Assembly: GCA_937135995.1 (NCBI GenBank)
Contig: CAKZOF010000821.1
Location: 1 to 5,895, forward strand
Length of the DNA stretch: 5,895 bases
Direction of reading: 5' to 3'
Source of the DNA: an uncultured Pyrinomonas sp.
Lineage (GTDB): Bacteria; Acidobacteriota; Blastocatellia; Pyrinomonadales; Pyrinomonadaceae
Both the position numbers and the translations under genes were made by a program. The notes beneath the pieces were generated by a model that saw nothing but the letters and a program-made list of their open reading frames with translations, was not told the DNA's origin and ran no database searches. Positions 1 to 5,895 of this stretch are shown here, in pieces (within the stretch, counting starts at the first letter, position 1; each line of letters begins with the position of its first letter).

Positions 1-589
1 CTTCCCGTAGCAGCGCGACCGCCGAACAGATCTGCCCCGGCGTGCAGTAGCCACACTGGAAAGCGTCGTGCTTGATGAAGGCCGCTTGCATCGGGTGAAG
101 TCCGGCGCCATTGGCCAATCCTTCGATGGTCGTCACCTCTTTGCCTTCGCAACTGGCTAAGAGCGTCAAACATGAAAGCACGCGCCGTCCATCAACGATC
201 ACCGTGCAAGCACCACATTGCCCTTGATCGCACCCCTTCTTGGTGCCCGTGAGTCCCAGCCGTTCGCGCAGAGCATCGAGCAGAACCGTGCGCGGATCAA
301 CCGTCAAAATCTGCGTCGAGCCGTTGATCCTCATGGTCACTTGAATGGCGTCTCCCGACGCCGCGTTCTGCGCCAGCACGGCGTCGGGAGAGGTCATCGC
401 CGCCAGAGCTTTTTCTTTCGCCAGCAACTGAAGCGCGAAAATGCCGAGTCCGCTGGCAAGAGTTTGCCCCAGAAACTGGCGTCGCGCAGCGCCGAATAGC
501 CCGAGTTCGTCGAGCAGCTTCTCTTCGTCCGCACTGAGCGACTCAAGATCGCCATCGTTAACGCTGGGATGTTCGTTCTTGTCGTTCAT
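1..589 (-). CDS. Tat-exported [2Fe-2S] subunit of a PaoABC-like molybdenum aldehyde oxidoreductase (3' end beyond window)
   Basis: Electron-transfer subunit of a xanthine-oxidase-family aldehyde oxidoreductase, resembling PaoA of E. coli, whose complex oxidises aldehydes to carboxylic acids in the periplasm. The 196 visible residues start at ATG 589, preceded by GGAGAG with five bases of spacing. An acidic leader of about 33 residues precedes a twin-arginine motif, ARRQFLG (34-41), and a hydrophobic stretch (about 43-56), which fits Tat export as a folded protein. A plant-ferredoxin-type domain follows, with C120, C125, C128 and C140 as ligands of the first cluster. C179 and C182 (QCGYCTPGQ) begin the second, helical [2Fe-2S] domain; its last CxC pair lies outside the window. 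The start codon overlaps the dehydrogenase stop codon (ATGA, 586-589), so the two are probably translationally coupled. The FAD and molybdenum subunits would be expected further left. The family call is firm; the aldehyde substrate is inferred. Isoquinoline or nicotinate-type oxidoreductase subunits are the alternatives. Confidence 0.92.
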   Translation of the reverse strand, partial: MNDKNEHPSVNDGDLESLSADEEKLLDELGLFGAARRQFLGQTLASGLGIFALQLLAKEKALAAMTSPDAVLAQNAASGDAIQVTMRINGSTQILTVDPRTVLLDALRERLGLTGTKKGCDQGQCGACTVIVDGRRVLSCLTLLASCEGKEVTTIEGLANGAGLHPMQAAFIKHDAFQCGYCTPGQICSAVALLRE

Positions 590-1683
590 ATTCGCTCTCC
601 GCCTTTGCTTAGGAGACCCTTCGCCTCTTCGGCCTTCAACGAAGACATGTCGATCGCGAAGCGATACTTCACATCGGACTTGAGCAATCGGTCGTAAGCT
701 TCGTTGACCTTCTGAATCGGGATCACTTCAACGTCAGCGGTGATCCCATGCTCGCCGCAAAAGTCGAGCATCTCCTGCGTCTCGCGAATTCCGCCGATCA
801 TTGAACCGGAAAGATTGCGTCGCCCCATGATCAGAGAGAAGGCCGGAACTTCGAGCCTTTTCGGCGGCGCGCCGACGATCGTCAGTTGACCATCGCGCCG
901 CAAGAGATTGAGATAGGCGCTGATGTCATGATCGGCTGAAACGGTATCGAGGATGAAATCGAAGCTTCCGGCGCGTTTCTGCATCTCTTCGGCGTCGCGC
1001 GAGATGACGACTTCATCGGCGCCGAGCCGTAGCGCATCCTCTCTCTTGTGAGGCGAGGTCGTAAAGACCGCGACGTGCGCGCCGAAAGCTTTGGCGAACT
1101 TCACTCCCATGTGGCCCAGTCCGCCCAAGCCGACGACGCCCACTCTGTGGCCCGGACCGACGCCCCAGCGACGTAGCGGCGAATAGGTCGTGATCCCCGC
1201 ACAGAGCAACGGCGCGGCTCCCGCTGGATCGAGATGGGAAGGGACGCGCAATACGAAGCGCTCATCAACCACGATGCTTTCCGAATAACCGCCGTAGGTG
1301 ACGCCGCCGAGATGCTTATCCGGCGAGTTGTAGGTGAGCACGACGTTCGGACAGAACTGCTCGAAGCCGGCCTGGCATTCGGGGCAAGTGCCATCCGAGT
1401 CAACCATACAACCGACGCCGACCAGATCGCCGGGCTTGAACTTCGTGACGGCTGAACCCGTCTCGACGACGCGCCCGATGATTTCATGGCCTGGGACGAT
1501 CGGATAGGTGGTCGGTAGGAACTCGGTCCATTCGTTGCGAACCGCGTGCACGTCGGAATGACAGATGCCGCAGAAAAGGATCTCTATTTGCACATCGTGT
1601 GATGTCAAGCTGCGTCGCGCGATCGTCGTCGGAGCGAGCGACGACGTCGCACCGGCAGCGGCATAAGCTTTGGCTTTGTACAT
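586..1683 (-). CDS. NADP-dependent zinc alcohol dehydrogenase, YahK/CAD-type (aldehyde reductase)
   Basis: Medium-chain dehydrogenase of 365 residues, cinnamyl-alcohol-dehydrogenase/YahK subgroup, expected to reduce aldehydes to alcohols in the cytoplasm. Catalytic zinc ligands are C41 (GICHSD), H66 in the GHE motif (65-67) and C161 (LLCAGIT). The Rossmann glycine motif GLGGLG lies at 185-190, and the TTSPHKR stretch after the second strand (208-214) fits a preference for NADP(H), as known in this subgroup. The structural-zinc loop shows C100, C103 and C111, but the position of the first cysteine is D97 (VDSDGTC), which is unusual. The C terminus runs about 15 residues past the usual RFAIDM-SLK end. 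The start is supported by AGGAGGA at 1691-1697, eight bases upstream of the ATG after a short gap. The stop overlaps the start of the [2Fe-2S] subunit gene, so both are probably one transcript. The 319-bp gap upstream may hold a separate promoter. Confidence 0.93.
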   Translation of the reverse strand: MYKAKAYAAAGATSSLAPTTIARRSLTSHDVQIEILFCGICHSDVHAVRNEWTEFLPTTYPIVPGHEIIGRVVETGSAVTKFKPGDLVGVGCMVDSDGTCPECQAGFEQFCPNVVLTYNSPDKHLGGVTYGGYSESIVVDERFVLRVPSHLDPAGAAPLLCAGITTYSPLRRWGVGPGHRVGVVGLGGLGHMGVKFAKAFGAHVAVFTTSPHKREDALRLGADEVVISRDAEEMQKRAGSFDFILDTVSADHDISAYLNLLRRDGQLTIVGAPPKRLEVPAFSLIMGRRNLSGSMIGGIRETQEMLDFCGEHGITADVEVIPIQKVNEAYDRLLKSDVKYRFAIDMSSLKAEEAKGLLSKGGERI

Positions 1684-2002
1684 GACTCCGTCCTCCTATG
1701 ATTCCTTGAAAATCTGATCTGATGATCGCTGAATGGCTCCGTCTAAACTCTCACAGGACTGCTTGATCGGCGCCGGCCATAAGCTCCGCGCATGATCGCT
1801 TCGCGCCCGCTTCTCCCGAGGTGGTCGCGAAATGGTTTCTACCGATGCCAGCGGGCGAGAAGCGAGCAAACGCCTGCGACGACTCTCCGCACGCGATCAG
1901 TCATTACAGCGAGCGTCGGCGTCTGGAGAACTCGCCGATCTCTGGATCGAGAAGCTTTCCCAACGCGCGCATCGCTAAGACGGCGAAGATCGCCCAGCCC
2001 CG
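1684..2002. other. 319-bp region between the cupin and dehydrogenase genes
   Basis: No gene of recognisable family lies here. The part nearest the dehydrogenase is its 5' leader, with the Shine-Dalgarno at 1691-1697 and, at 1716-1728, a 13-mer that matches 10 of 13 positions of one in front of the aldo/keto reductase. A 9-mer, ATGATCGCT, occurs twice (1722-1730 and 1792-1800). No convincing -35/-10 pair and no hairpin with a T-run were found. The only coding candidate is a short plus-strand ORF at 1832-1978, described separately. The length of the gap suggests that the dehydrogenase and [2Fe-2S] genes can be transcribed apart from the cupin gene. Confidence 0.6.
1832..1978 (+). CDS. Possible small protein, 48 residues, unknown function
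   Basis: An ATG at 1832 follows GAGGTGG (1818-1824) with seven bases of spacing, a good Shine-Dalgarno arrangement. It opens a 48-residue reading frame ending at TAA 1976-1978, convergent with the cupin gene. The product is basic in its first half (REASKRLRRLSAR), and its second half (GELADLWIEKLSQRAHR) could form an amphipathic helix. There is no signal peptide, membrane segment or motif I recognise. By my count 28 of 48 third codon positions are G or C, close to the composition of the whole window, so codon use gives no support. It could be a real small protein, the remnant of a larger gene, or chance. Confidence 0.28.
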   Translation: MVSTDASGREASKRLRRLSARDQSLQRASASGELADLWIEKLSQRAHR

Positions 2003-2398
2003 CTATGCGTCGTATTCCTCATCGCTCACCTTCTCCAGCCACTCAACCGCTTTGCCCTCGAAGGCTTCTTGAATGGCGATGTGCGTCATCTGAGTGGTCG
2101 AAGTGGCGCCGTGCCAGTGCTTGACGCCGGGCGGAATCCAAACCACATCTCCCGGCCCGATCTCCTTCTTGGGGCCGCCCCACTCTTGCACCCATCCGCG
2201 GCCCGCCGTGACGATCAATGTCTGGCCCAGCGGATGGGTGTGCCAGGCGGTTCGAGCGCCCGGCTCGAACGTGACGCTGGAAGCGCGCACGCGCGCCGGA
2301 TCGGGCGCTTCGATCAACGGATCTATGCGCACCGAACCGGTAAAGTATTCATCCGGCCCTTTGCTGGAAGGTCGTGAATCAGCTCTTCTGATCTCCAT
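2003..2398 (-). CDS. Cupin of the Granulicella (R)-hydroxynitrile lyase type
   Basis: Single-domain cupin of 131 residues, the same length as the manganese-dependent hydroxynitrile lyase of Granulicella tundricola (GtHNL), an enzyme that splits or forms cyanohydrins from aldehyde plus HCN. From memory of that protein the similarity runs nearly end to end, including the opening MEI-R and the core [17 protein letters not shown]. The metal ligands known for GtHNL (H53, H55, Q59, H94) fall at the same numbers here, and H96 and H106 are also present. Residues 40, 42 and 110, which tune activity in the known enzyme, are S, V and Q. The ATG at 2398 follows GGAGGGGG (2405-2412) with six bases of spacing. 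The gene lies 159 bp downstream of the membrane-protein gene. The protein is probably cytoplasmic, with no signal peptide. The natural role of this family is not settled: many members are annotated only as cupins, and a dioxygenase-like or sugar-related activity is possible. Confidence 0.88.
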   Translation of the reverse strand: MEIRRADSRPSSKGPDEYFTGSVRIDPLIEAPDPARVRASSVTFEPGARTAWHTHPLGQTLIVTAGRGWVQEWGGPKKEIGPGDVVWIPPGVKHWHGATSTTQMTHIAIQEAFEGKAVEWLEKVSDEEYDA

Positions 2399-2557
2399 GC
2401 TTTACCCCCTCCACTCTTGCCGATCGCTTCTTCGAGTTTCAATCGAACGATCTCAGAGCGCGAAGCGCGCTCATCCTCTCGAATGGCGCCTCGCAAAAAC
2501 TTCAGCCCTGATGCCGGTCCACCGCATCGCTGAAGAGCCTCTTCGCGTAATGCCCCT
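2399..2557. other. 159-bp spacer and leader before the cupin gene
   Basis: Contains two symmetric elements but no gene. GAAGAG-C-CTCTTC (2532-2544) is a 13-bp palindrome starting about 13 bases after the membrane-protein stop codon on the minus strand. GAGCGCG-AAG-CGCGCTC (2456-2472) is a 7-bp perfect stem with a 3-base loop about 60 bases before the cupin start. Neither is followed by a T-run in the minus direction, so neither is a standard intrinsic terminator. They could stabilise or process the mRNA between the two genes, or be operator-like. The cupin Shine-Dalgarno is at 2405-2412. Confidence 0.5.
2456..2472 (-). repeat. Perfect 7-bp hairpin in the cupin leader
   Basis: On the minus strand GAGCGCG and CGCGCTC are separated by CTT, giving a GC-rich stem of seven pairs with a 3-base loop. 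It lies in the transcribed spacer upstream of the cupin gene if that gene is co-transcribed with its upstream neighbours. No T-run follows, so termination is unlikely; an mRNA-stability or attenuation role is only a guess. Confidence 0.5.
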
Positions 2558-3079
2558 TTAGGGTCTTTTTTGCCGCTTCTCGAAGACGTGATACGTCACC
2601 GTATCCCAAGCGTTGTGAATGCCGATGAAGAGCAGCAGCAACGCGCTCAAGCCGACGGCAAACAAAGCCGAGCGCAAAATGAAGCGGGTGGCGACCGCCG
2701 CTCCGACGAGCAGCGCATAGGCTGCAAATGGGAGCAGGGCATGAAAAAGCCAATCTTCGCAGACGGGCCGGTAGACTTTTTGGACTCTCATGCGCCGAGC
2801 CACGATGATGGTGTAGATGAGCCCGCTGAAACCGATCACGCCCCAGCAGATTGTTAGCGCTTTTCTCCCATGCCATGGCGCGCTCGCCACCGCCGAGAGC
2901 AGAAGCGCGACGGCGAAATGGACGACGCTCGGCGTCGTGAAAGCGGCTCCGGCTTCCGGCGGCACGTAGTCCGCTCTGTTGGCGATCAACGTCATGACGA
3001 CGAACTGTAACCCGATCAAAGCGCCCGTCGCCGATCCGACGATCACATAGAAATCGGCCCATTCGGACAGCTCCGCCAT
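2558..3079 (-). CDS. Small integral membrane protein, five predicted helices, unknown function
   Basis: A 173-residue hydrophobic protein that I cannot assign to a named family, although the N-terminal pattern WADFYVIVGSATGALIGLQF resembles conserved hypothetical membrane proteins of soil bacteria. Likely membrane segments are about 9-32, 52-69, 74-94, 110-133 and 136-155. The basic loop ARRMRVQK (94-101) and the basic tail EKRQKRP suggest the N terminus is outside and the C terminus in the cytoplasm. There is no cleavable signal peptide and no clear catalytic motif. The ATG at 3079 is chosen because AAGGGGAGAGG (3084-3094) lies just upstream and the helix pattern begins here. An in-frame start further upstream would add 69 polar residues overlapping the aldo/keto reductase gene and is rejected. 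The gene starts 32 bp after the reductase stop, so the two are almost certainly co-transcribed. Transport, sensing or membrane protection against aldehydes would be guesses. Confidence 0.85.
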   Translation of the reverse strand: MAELSEWADFYVIVGSATGALIGLQFVVMTLIANRADYVPPEAGAAFTTPSVVHFAVALLLSAVASAPWHGRKALTICWGVIGFSGLIYTIIVARRMRVQKVYRPVCEDWLFHALLPFAAYALLVGAAVATRFILRSALFAVGLSALLLLFIGIHNAWDTVTYHVFEKRQKRP

Positions 3080-3111
3080 ATGGCCTCTCCCCTTATCGCG
3101 TCGCGCATCGC

Positions 3112-4240
<1,129 letters not shown>

Positions 4241-5227
4241 ATGAGTTCGCCTATGGGCACAAAGGCCATTCAATTGCCGAATCGCGAAACGCAGCGGATG
4301 AAGTCATATCGAGAAGAGTTGTTGGAACGCATCGCGCGGGCCGTCCCCGAAGATGGATTGATCGAACCATTAGCCGGACTGCGTCTCTATCGCGCCTCTT
4401 CACCCACCGAACCTCTTCCGGGCGTGTCCGATCCAACCTTTTGCGTGATCGCGCAAGGCAGCAAAGAGGTCTATTTGGGCACGGAGCGCTACCGGTACGA
4501 TCCTTATCATTACTGCCTCGGCACGGTCGAACTGCCCATCGTCAGCAGGATCGTCGAGGCGTCCAAGGAGCGGCCTTATTTGAGCCTCGTGCTGAGACTG
4601 GATCCGTCGCTCGTCGGGTCAGTCATGATCGAATCGGGCCATGCCGTCTCCTCATCGCCTGTGGATGCAAAAGCGTTTGATGTCAGTCCGCTGGATGCGG
4701 GTCTGCTTGATGCCGTAGTGCGGCTCGTCAGATTGCTGGACCACCCAGAAGAAGCCTCTTTCATCGCGCCGCTGATCAAGCGGGAGATCATCTATCGGCT
4801 CTTGAGGGGAAAGCAGGGCGATAGGCTTCGCCACATCGCCATCTTGCGCGGCTACACTTCGCCCATAGCTCGGGCCATCGAACTGCTGAGGCGAAATTTC
4901 GATCAGCCGCTTCGCATTGATGAGATCGCACGCGAGGTCGGGATGAGCGTGTCTGGTCTCCATCATCACTTCAAAGCCGTCACCGCCATGAGCCCCTTGC
5001 AATTTCAGAAGCGGATACGGCTTCAAGAGGCTCGCCGACTCATGCTTCATGAAGGTCTGGACGCGGCAAGCGCCGGTTTCAGGGTCGGCTACAACGATCC
5101 TTCACACTTCAATCGCGAGTACAAGAAGCTCTTCGGGCTCCCGCCGCTTCGCGATGTCGAGCGGTTGCGCGGGTACAATGGGAAACGATCTGGCCGCGAT
5201 TCAGTCAGAAGAGTTCGCGCTGCTTGA
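4241..5227 (+). CDS. AraC-family transcriptional regulator, YqhC-like
   Basis: Regulator of 328 residues with an N-terminal AraC_N-type sensor domain (about 25-200, with the hallmark FCVIAQGSKEVYLG at 67-80 and YDPYHYCLGTVELP at 86-99) and a C-terminal AraC DNA-binding domain (about 205-305) with two helix-turn-helix units, around RIDEIAREVGMSVSGLHHHF (225-244) and around 275-298 (GFRVGYNDPSHFNREYKKLF). This architecture is that of YqhC, the aldehyde-responsive activator of yqhD and dkgA in E. coli. C68 and C92 could sense electrophiles, but that is a guess. The gene is divergent from the aldo/keto reductase. The start is uncertain: ATG 4241 has only a distant GAGG (4222-4225), and ATG 4298 (MKSYREELLERI) is a good alternative near the usual family start. 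The last 18 or so residues extend past the usual PLRDVERLR end and are encoded partly by a 36-bp repeat that recurs downstream. Confidence 0.92.
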   Translation: MSSPMGTKAIQLPNRETQRMKSYREELLERIARAVPEDGLIEPLAGLRLYRASSPTEPLPGVSDPTFCVIAQGSKEVYLGTERYRYDPYHYCLGTVELPIVSRIVEASKERPYLSLVLRLDPSLVGSVMIESGHAVSSSPVDAKAFDVSPLDAGLLDAVVRLVRLLDHPEEASFIAPLIKREIIYRLLRGKQGDRLRHIAILRGYTSPIARAIELLRRNFDQPLRIDEIAREVGMSVSGLHHHFKAVTAMSPLQFQKRIRLQEARRLMLHEGLDAASAGFRVGYNDPSHFNREYKKLFGLPPLRDVERLRGYNGKRSGRDSVRRVRAA

Positions 5228-5315
5228 AAGGCAAGCGGCGATGCGGCAACCTCGGGAAAAGTGCATCGCGATTCAGTCAGAAGAGTTCATGCTGCTTGAA
5301 AGAGGGAACGATTAA
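5178..5315 (+). CDS. Possible small ORF with a duplicated AIQSEEFxLLER motif
   Basis: From ATG 5178 to TAA 5313-5315 a 45-residue frame overlaps the last 50 bases of the regulator gene in another frame. It contains AIQSEEFALLER (about residues 8-19) and AIQSEEFMLLER (about 32-43), because the 36-bp repeat recurs at a distance of 72 bases, a multiple of three. No good Shine-Dalgarno precedes it, and the same DNA also keeps the regulator's reading frame with its stop. The repeat is therefore better explained at the DNA level, and a real protein is unlikely though possible. Confidence 0.15.
   Translation: MGNDLAAIQSEEFALLERQAAMRQPREKCIAIQSEEFMLLERGND
5195..5230 (+). repeat. 36-bp direct repeat, copy 1 (contains the araC-type stop codon)
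   Basis: Begins CGCGATTCAGTCAGAAGAG and ends CTGCTTGAAAG. It is identical at 34 of 36 positions to a second copy exactly 72 bases downstream; the differences are GC versus AT at 5217-5218. This copy encodes RDSVRRVRAA and the stop codon of the regulator gene. Strong internal dyad symmetry is lacking; only TTCA/TGAA near the ends pair. Confidence 0.9.
5267..5302 (+). repeat. 36-bp direct repeat, copy 2 (intergenic)
   Basis: Second copy, in the same orientation as the first and separated from it by 36 bases (5231-5266) of unrelated sequence. It differs at 5289-5290 (AT instead of GC). Read in the regulator's frame it would again give RDSVRRVHAA followed by TGA, so it looks like a copy of the gene's end. 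Confidence 0.9.
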
Positions 5316-5389
5316 CCTCTTCGGCTCGCGAAGGTCTCGTGCAGGGAAGTTGCGATGAGGTCTCCGCTCGTCTGACGAAAGGCTGAGCG
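5316..5389. other. Convergent intergenic spacer
   Basis: Short stretch between the plus-strand regulator end and the minus-strand aminotransferase end. A weak hairpin is visible, CTTCG (5319-5323) pairing with CGAAG (5329-5333), as well as CGCTC (5365-5369) against GAGCG (5385-5389). Neither is followed by a T-run in either direction, so no intrinsic terminator is called, although convergent genes would be expected to end here. Confidence 0.4.
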
Positions 5390-5895
5390 CTAAAGATTGC
5401 GGCGTAGCGAATCGAGTCCTTGTTCGATCGTCTCGATCGAGGTCGAGAACGAAAAACGCAAATGACCTTCGCCGTGCTCGCCGAAGACGACGCCCGGCAC
5501 GGTCGCCACTTGCGCTCTCTCCAACAGGTGATCGGCTGCCGCGCGGCTGTCCAGGCCAAGGCGCGAGACGTCTGGAAAAGCGTAGAAGGCTCCCGCAGGA
5601 GCTTCGCAATGGAAACCGAGTTCGTTCAATCCGGCGACGAGAAGATCACGGCGCCGGCGGTATTCGGCGCGGATCTCGTCGAAGAATGAGACCGGCGTCG
5701 CGAGCGCCGCAACCGCGGCCCACTGCGAAGGGGTCGAAACGCCATTGGTCGAATAGAGCGTGGTCTTGCGCAAGCCAGTCATCCAAGGCTCAGTCGCCAC
5801 CGCATAGCCGACGCGCCAGCCGGTCATTGCGTATGATTTCGAGAGCGTGAATGAAGTGATGGTCCGCTCGAACATGCCATCCAATGAAGCGATGG
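5390..5895 (-). CDS. Class I/II PLP-dependent aminotransferase (C-terminal part; 5' end beyond window)
   Basis: About 168 C-terminal residues of a fold-type I aminotransferase of the aspartate-aminotransferase-like group, which moves amino groups between amino acids and 2-oxo acids in the cytoplasm. The PLP-binding lysine lies in SFTLSKSYAMTGWRVGY (Lys codon at 5837-5839). The later landmarks are PAGAFYAFPDVS, VATVPGVVFGEHGEGHLRFSFS, whose final Arg (codon around 5456-5458) binds the substrate carboxylate in this family, and a short C-terminal helix. The reading frame stays open to the right edge, so the N-terminal half (usually another 220 or so residues) is outside the window. Stop is TAG at 5390-5392. 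It converges with the regulator gene and is probably unrelated to the aldehyde cluster. Amino-acid specificity cannot be told. Confidence 0.93.
   Translation of the reverse strand, partial: IASLDGMFERTITSFTLSKSYAMTGWRVGYAVATEPWMTGLRKTTLYSTNGVSTPSQWAAVAALATPVSFFDEIRAEYRRRRDLLVAGLNELGFHCEAPAGAFYAFPDVSRLGLDSRAAADHLLERAQVATVPGVVFGEHGEGHLRFSFSTSIETIEQGLDSLRRNL

Noticed and set aside
2559..2577. Intrinsic terminator on the plus strand (CCCTTTAGGG followed by TCTTTTTT)
   Set aside because: The stem is only three or four pairs, the sequence overlaps the end of the minus-strand membrane-protein gene, and no plus-strand gene precedes it.
2502..3062. 186-residue minus-strand open frame overlapping the membrane-protein gene
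   Set aside because: It has an Arg/Ala/His-rich composition typical of an out-of-frame reading, while the other frame gives clear membrane helices and a good ribosome binding site.
5195..5302. CRISPR array (36-base repeat, 36-base spacer, 36-base repeat)
   Set aside because: Only two copies, the first lies inside the coding end of the regulator gene, there are no cas genes or leader, and copies differ at two adjacent bases. Kept as a direct repeat instead.
5277..5609. Minus-strand frames of 90 and 110 residues over the aminotransferase end
   Set aside because: They are Arg/Ser-rich frameshifted readings of the aminotransferase gene and run through the repeat and spacer.

Overview
The window looks like a piece of chromosome from a free-living, mid-to-high-GC Gram-negative-type bacterium. 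Genes are densely packed, have clear Shine-Dalgarno sequences and often sit in short operons. The iron-sulfur protein has a twin-arginine export signal, which implies a cell with a periplasm. The closest family member I recognise for the cupin is the hydroxynitrile lyase of Granulicella (Acidobacteriota). Together with the style of the other proteins this makes a soil Acidobacteriota-like host plausible, but that is only an impression.

Layout, left to right. On the minus strand, read from about 4119 down to 1, there are five genes: an aldo/keto reductase (4119-3112), a small five-helix membrane protein of unknown function (3079-2558), a 131-residue metal-binding cupin of the Granulicella hydroxynitrile-lyase type (2398-2003), a YahK/CAD-type zinc alcohol dehydrogenase (1683-586) and the start of a Tat-exported [2Fe-2S] subunit of a PaoABC-like molybdenum aldehyde oxidoreductase (589 to the left edge). 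The last two overlap by ATGA. Facing away from the aldo/keto reductase across a 121-bp intergenic region is an AraC-family regulator of the YqhC type (4241-5227, plus strand). It is followed by a 36-bp repeat present twice, and then by the convergent C-terminal part of a class I aminotransferase (5895-5390, minus strand), which is probably unrelated.

The likely common theme is handling of reactive aldehydes. An aldehyde-responsive AraC regulator next to an aldo/keto reductase and an alcohol dehydrogenase recalls yqhC-yqhD-dkgA of Escherichia coli, although the dehydrogenase family differs. Here it is extended by a periplasmic aldehyde-oxidising complex and by a cupin whose relatives cleave or form cyanohydrins of aldehydes. 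I see no phage, transposon, tRNA, rRNA or convincing CRISPR array. The least explained items are the 36-bp duplication at the end of the araC gene, the membrane protein, an Asp in place of a structural-zinc Cys in the alcohol dehydrogenase, and a possible 48-residue ORF in the gap between the cupin and dehydrogenase genes.
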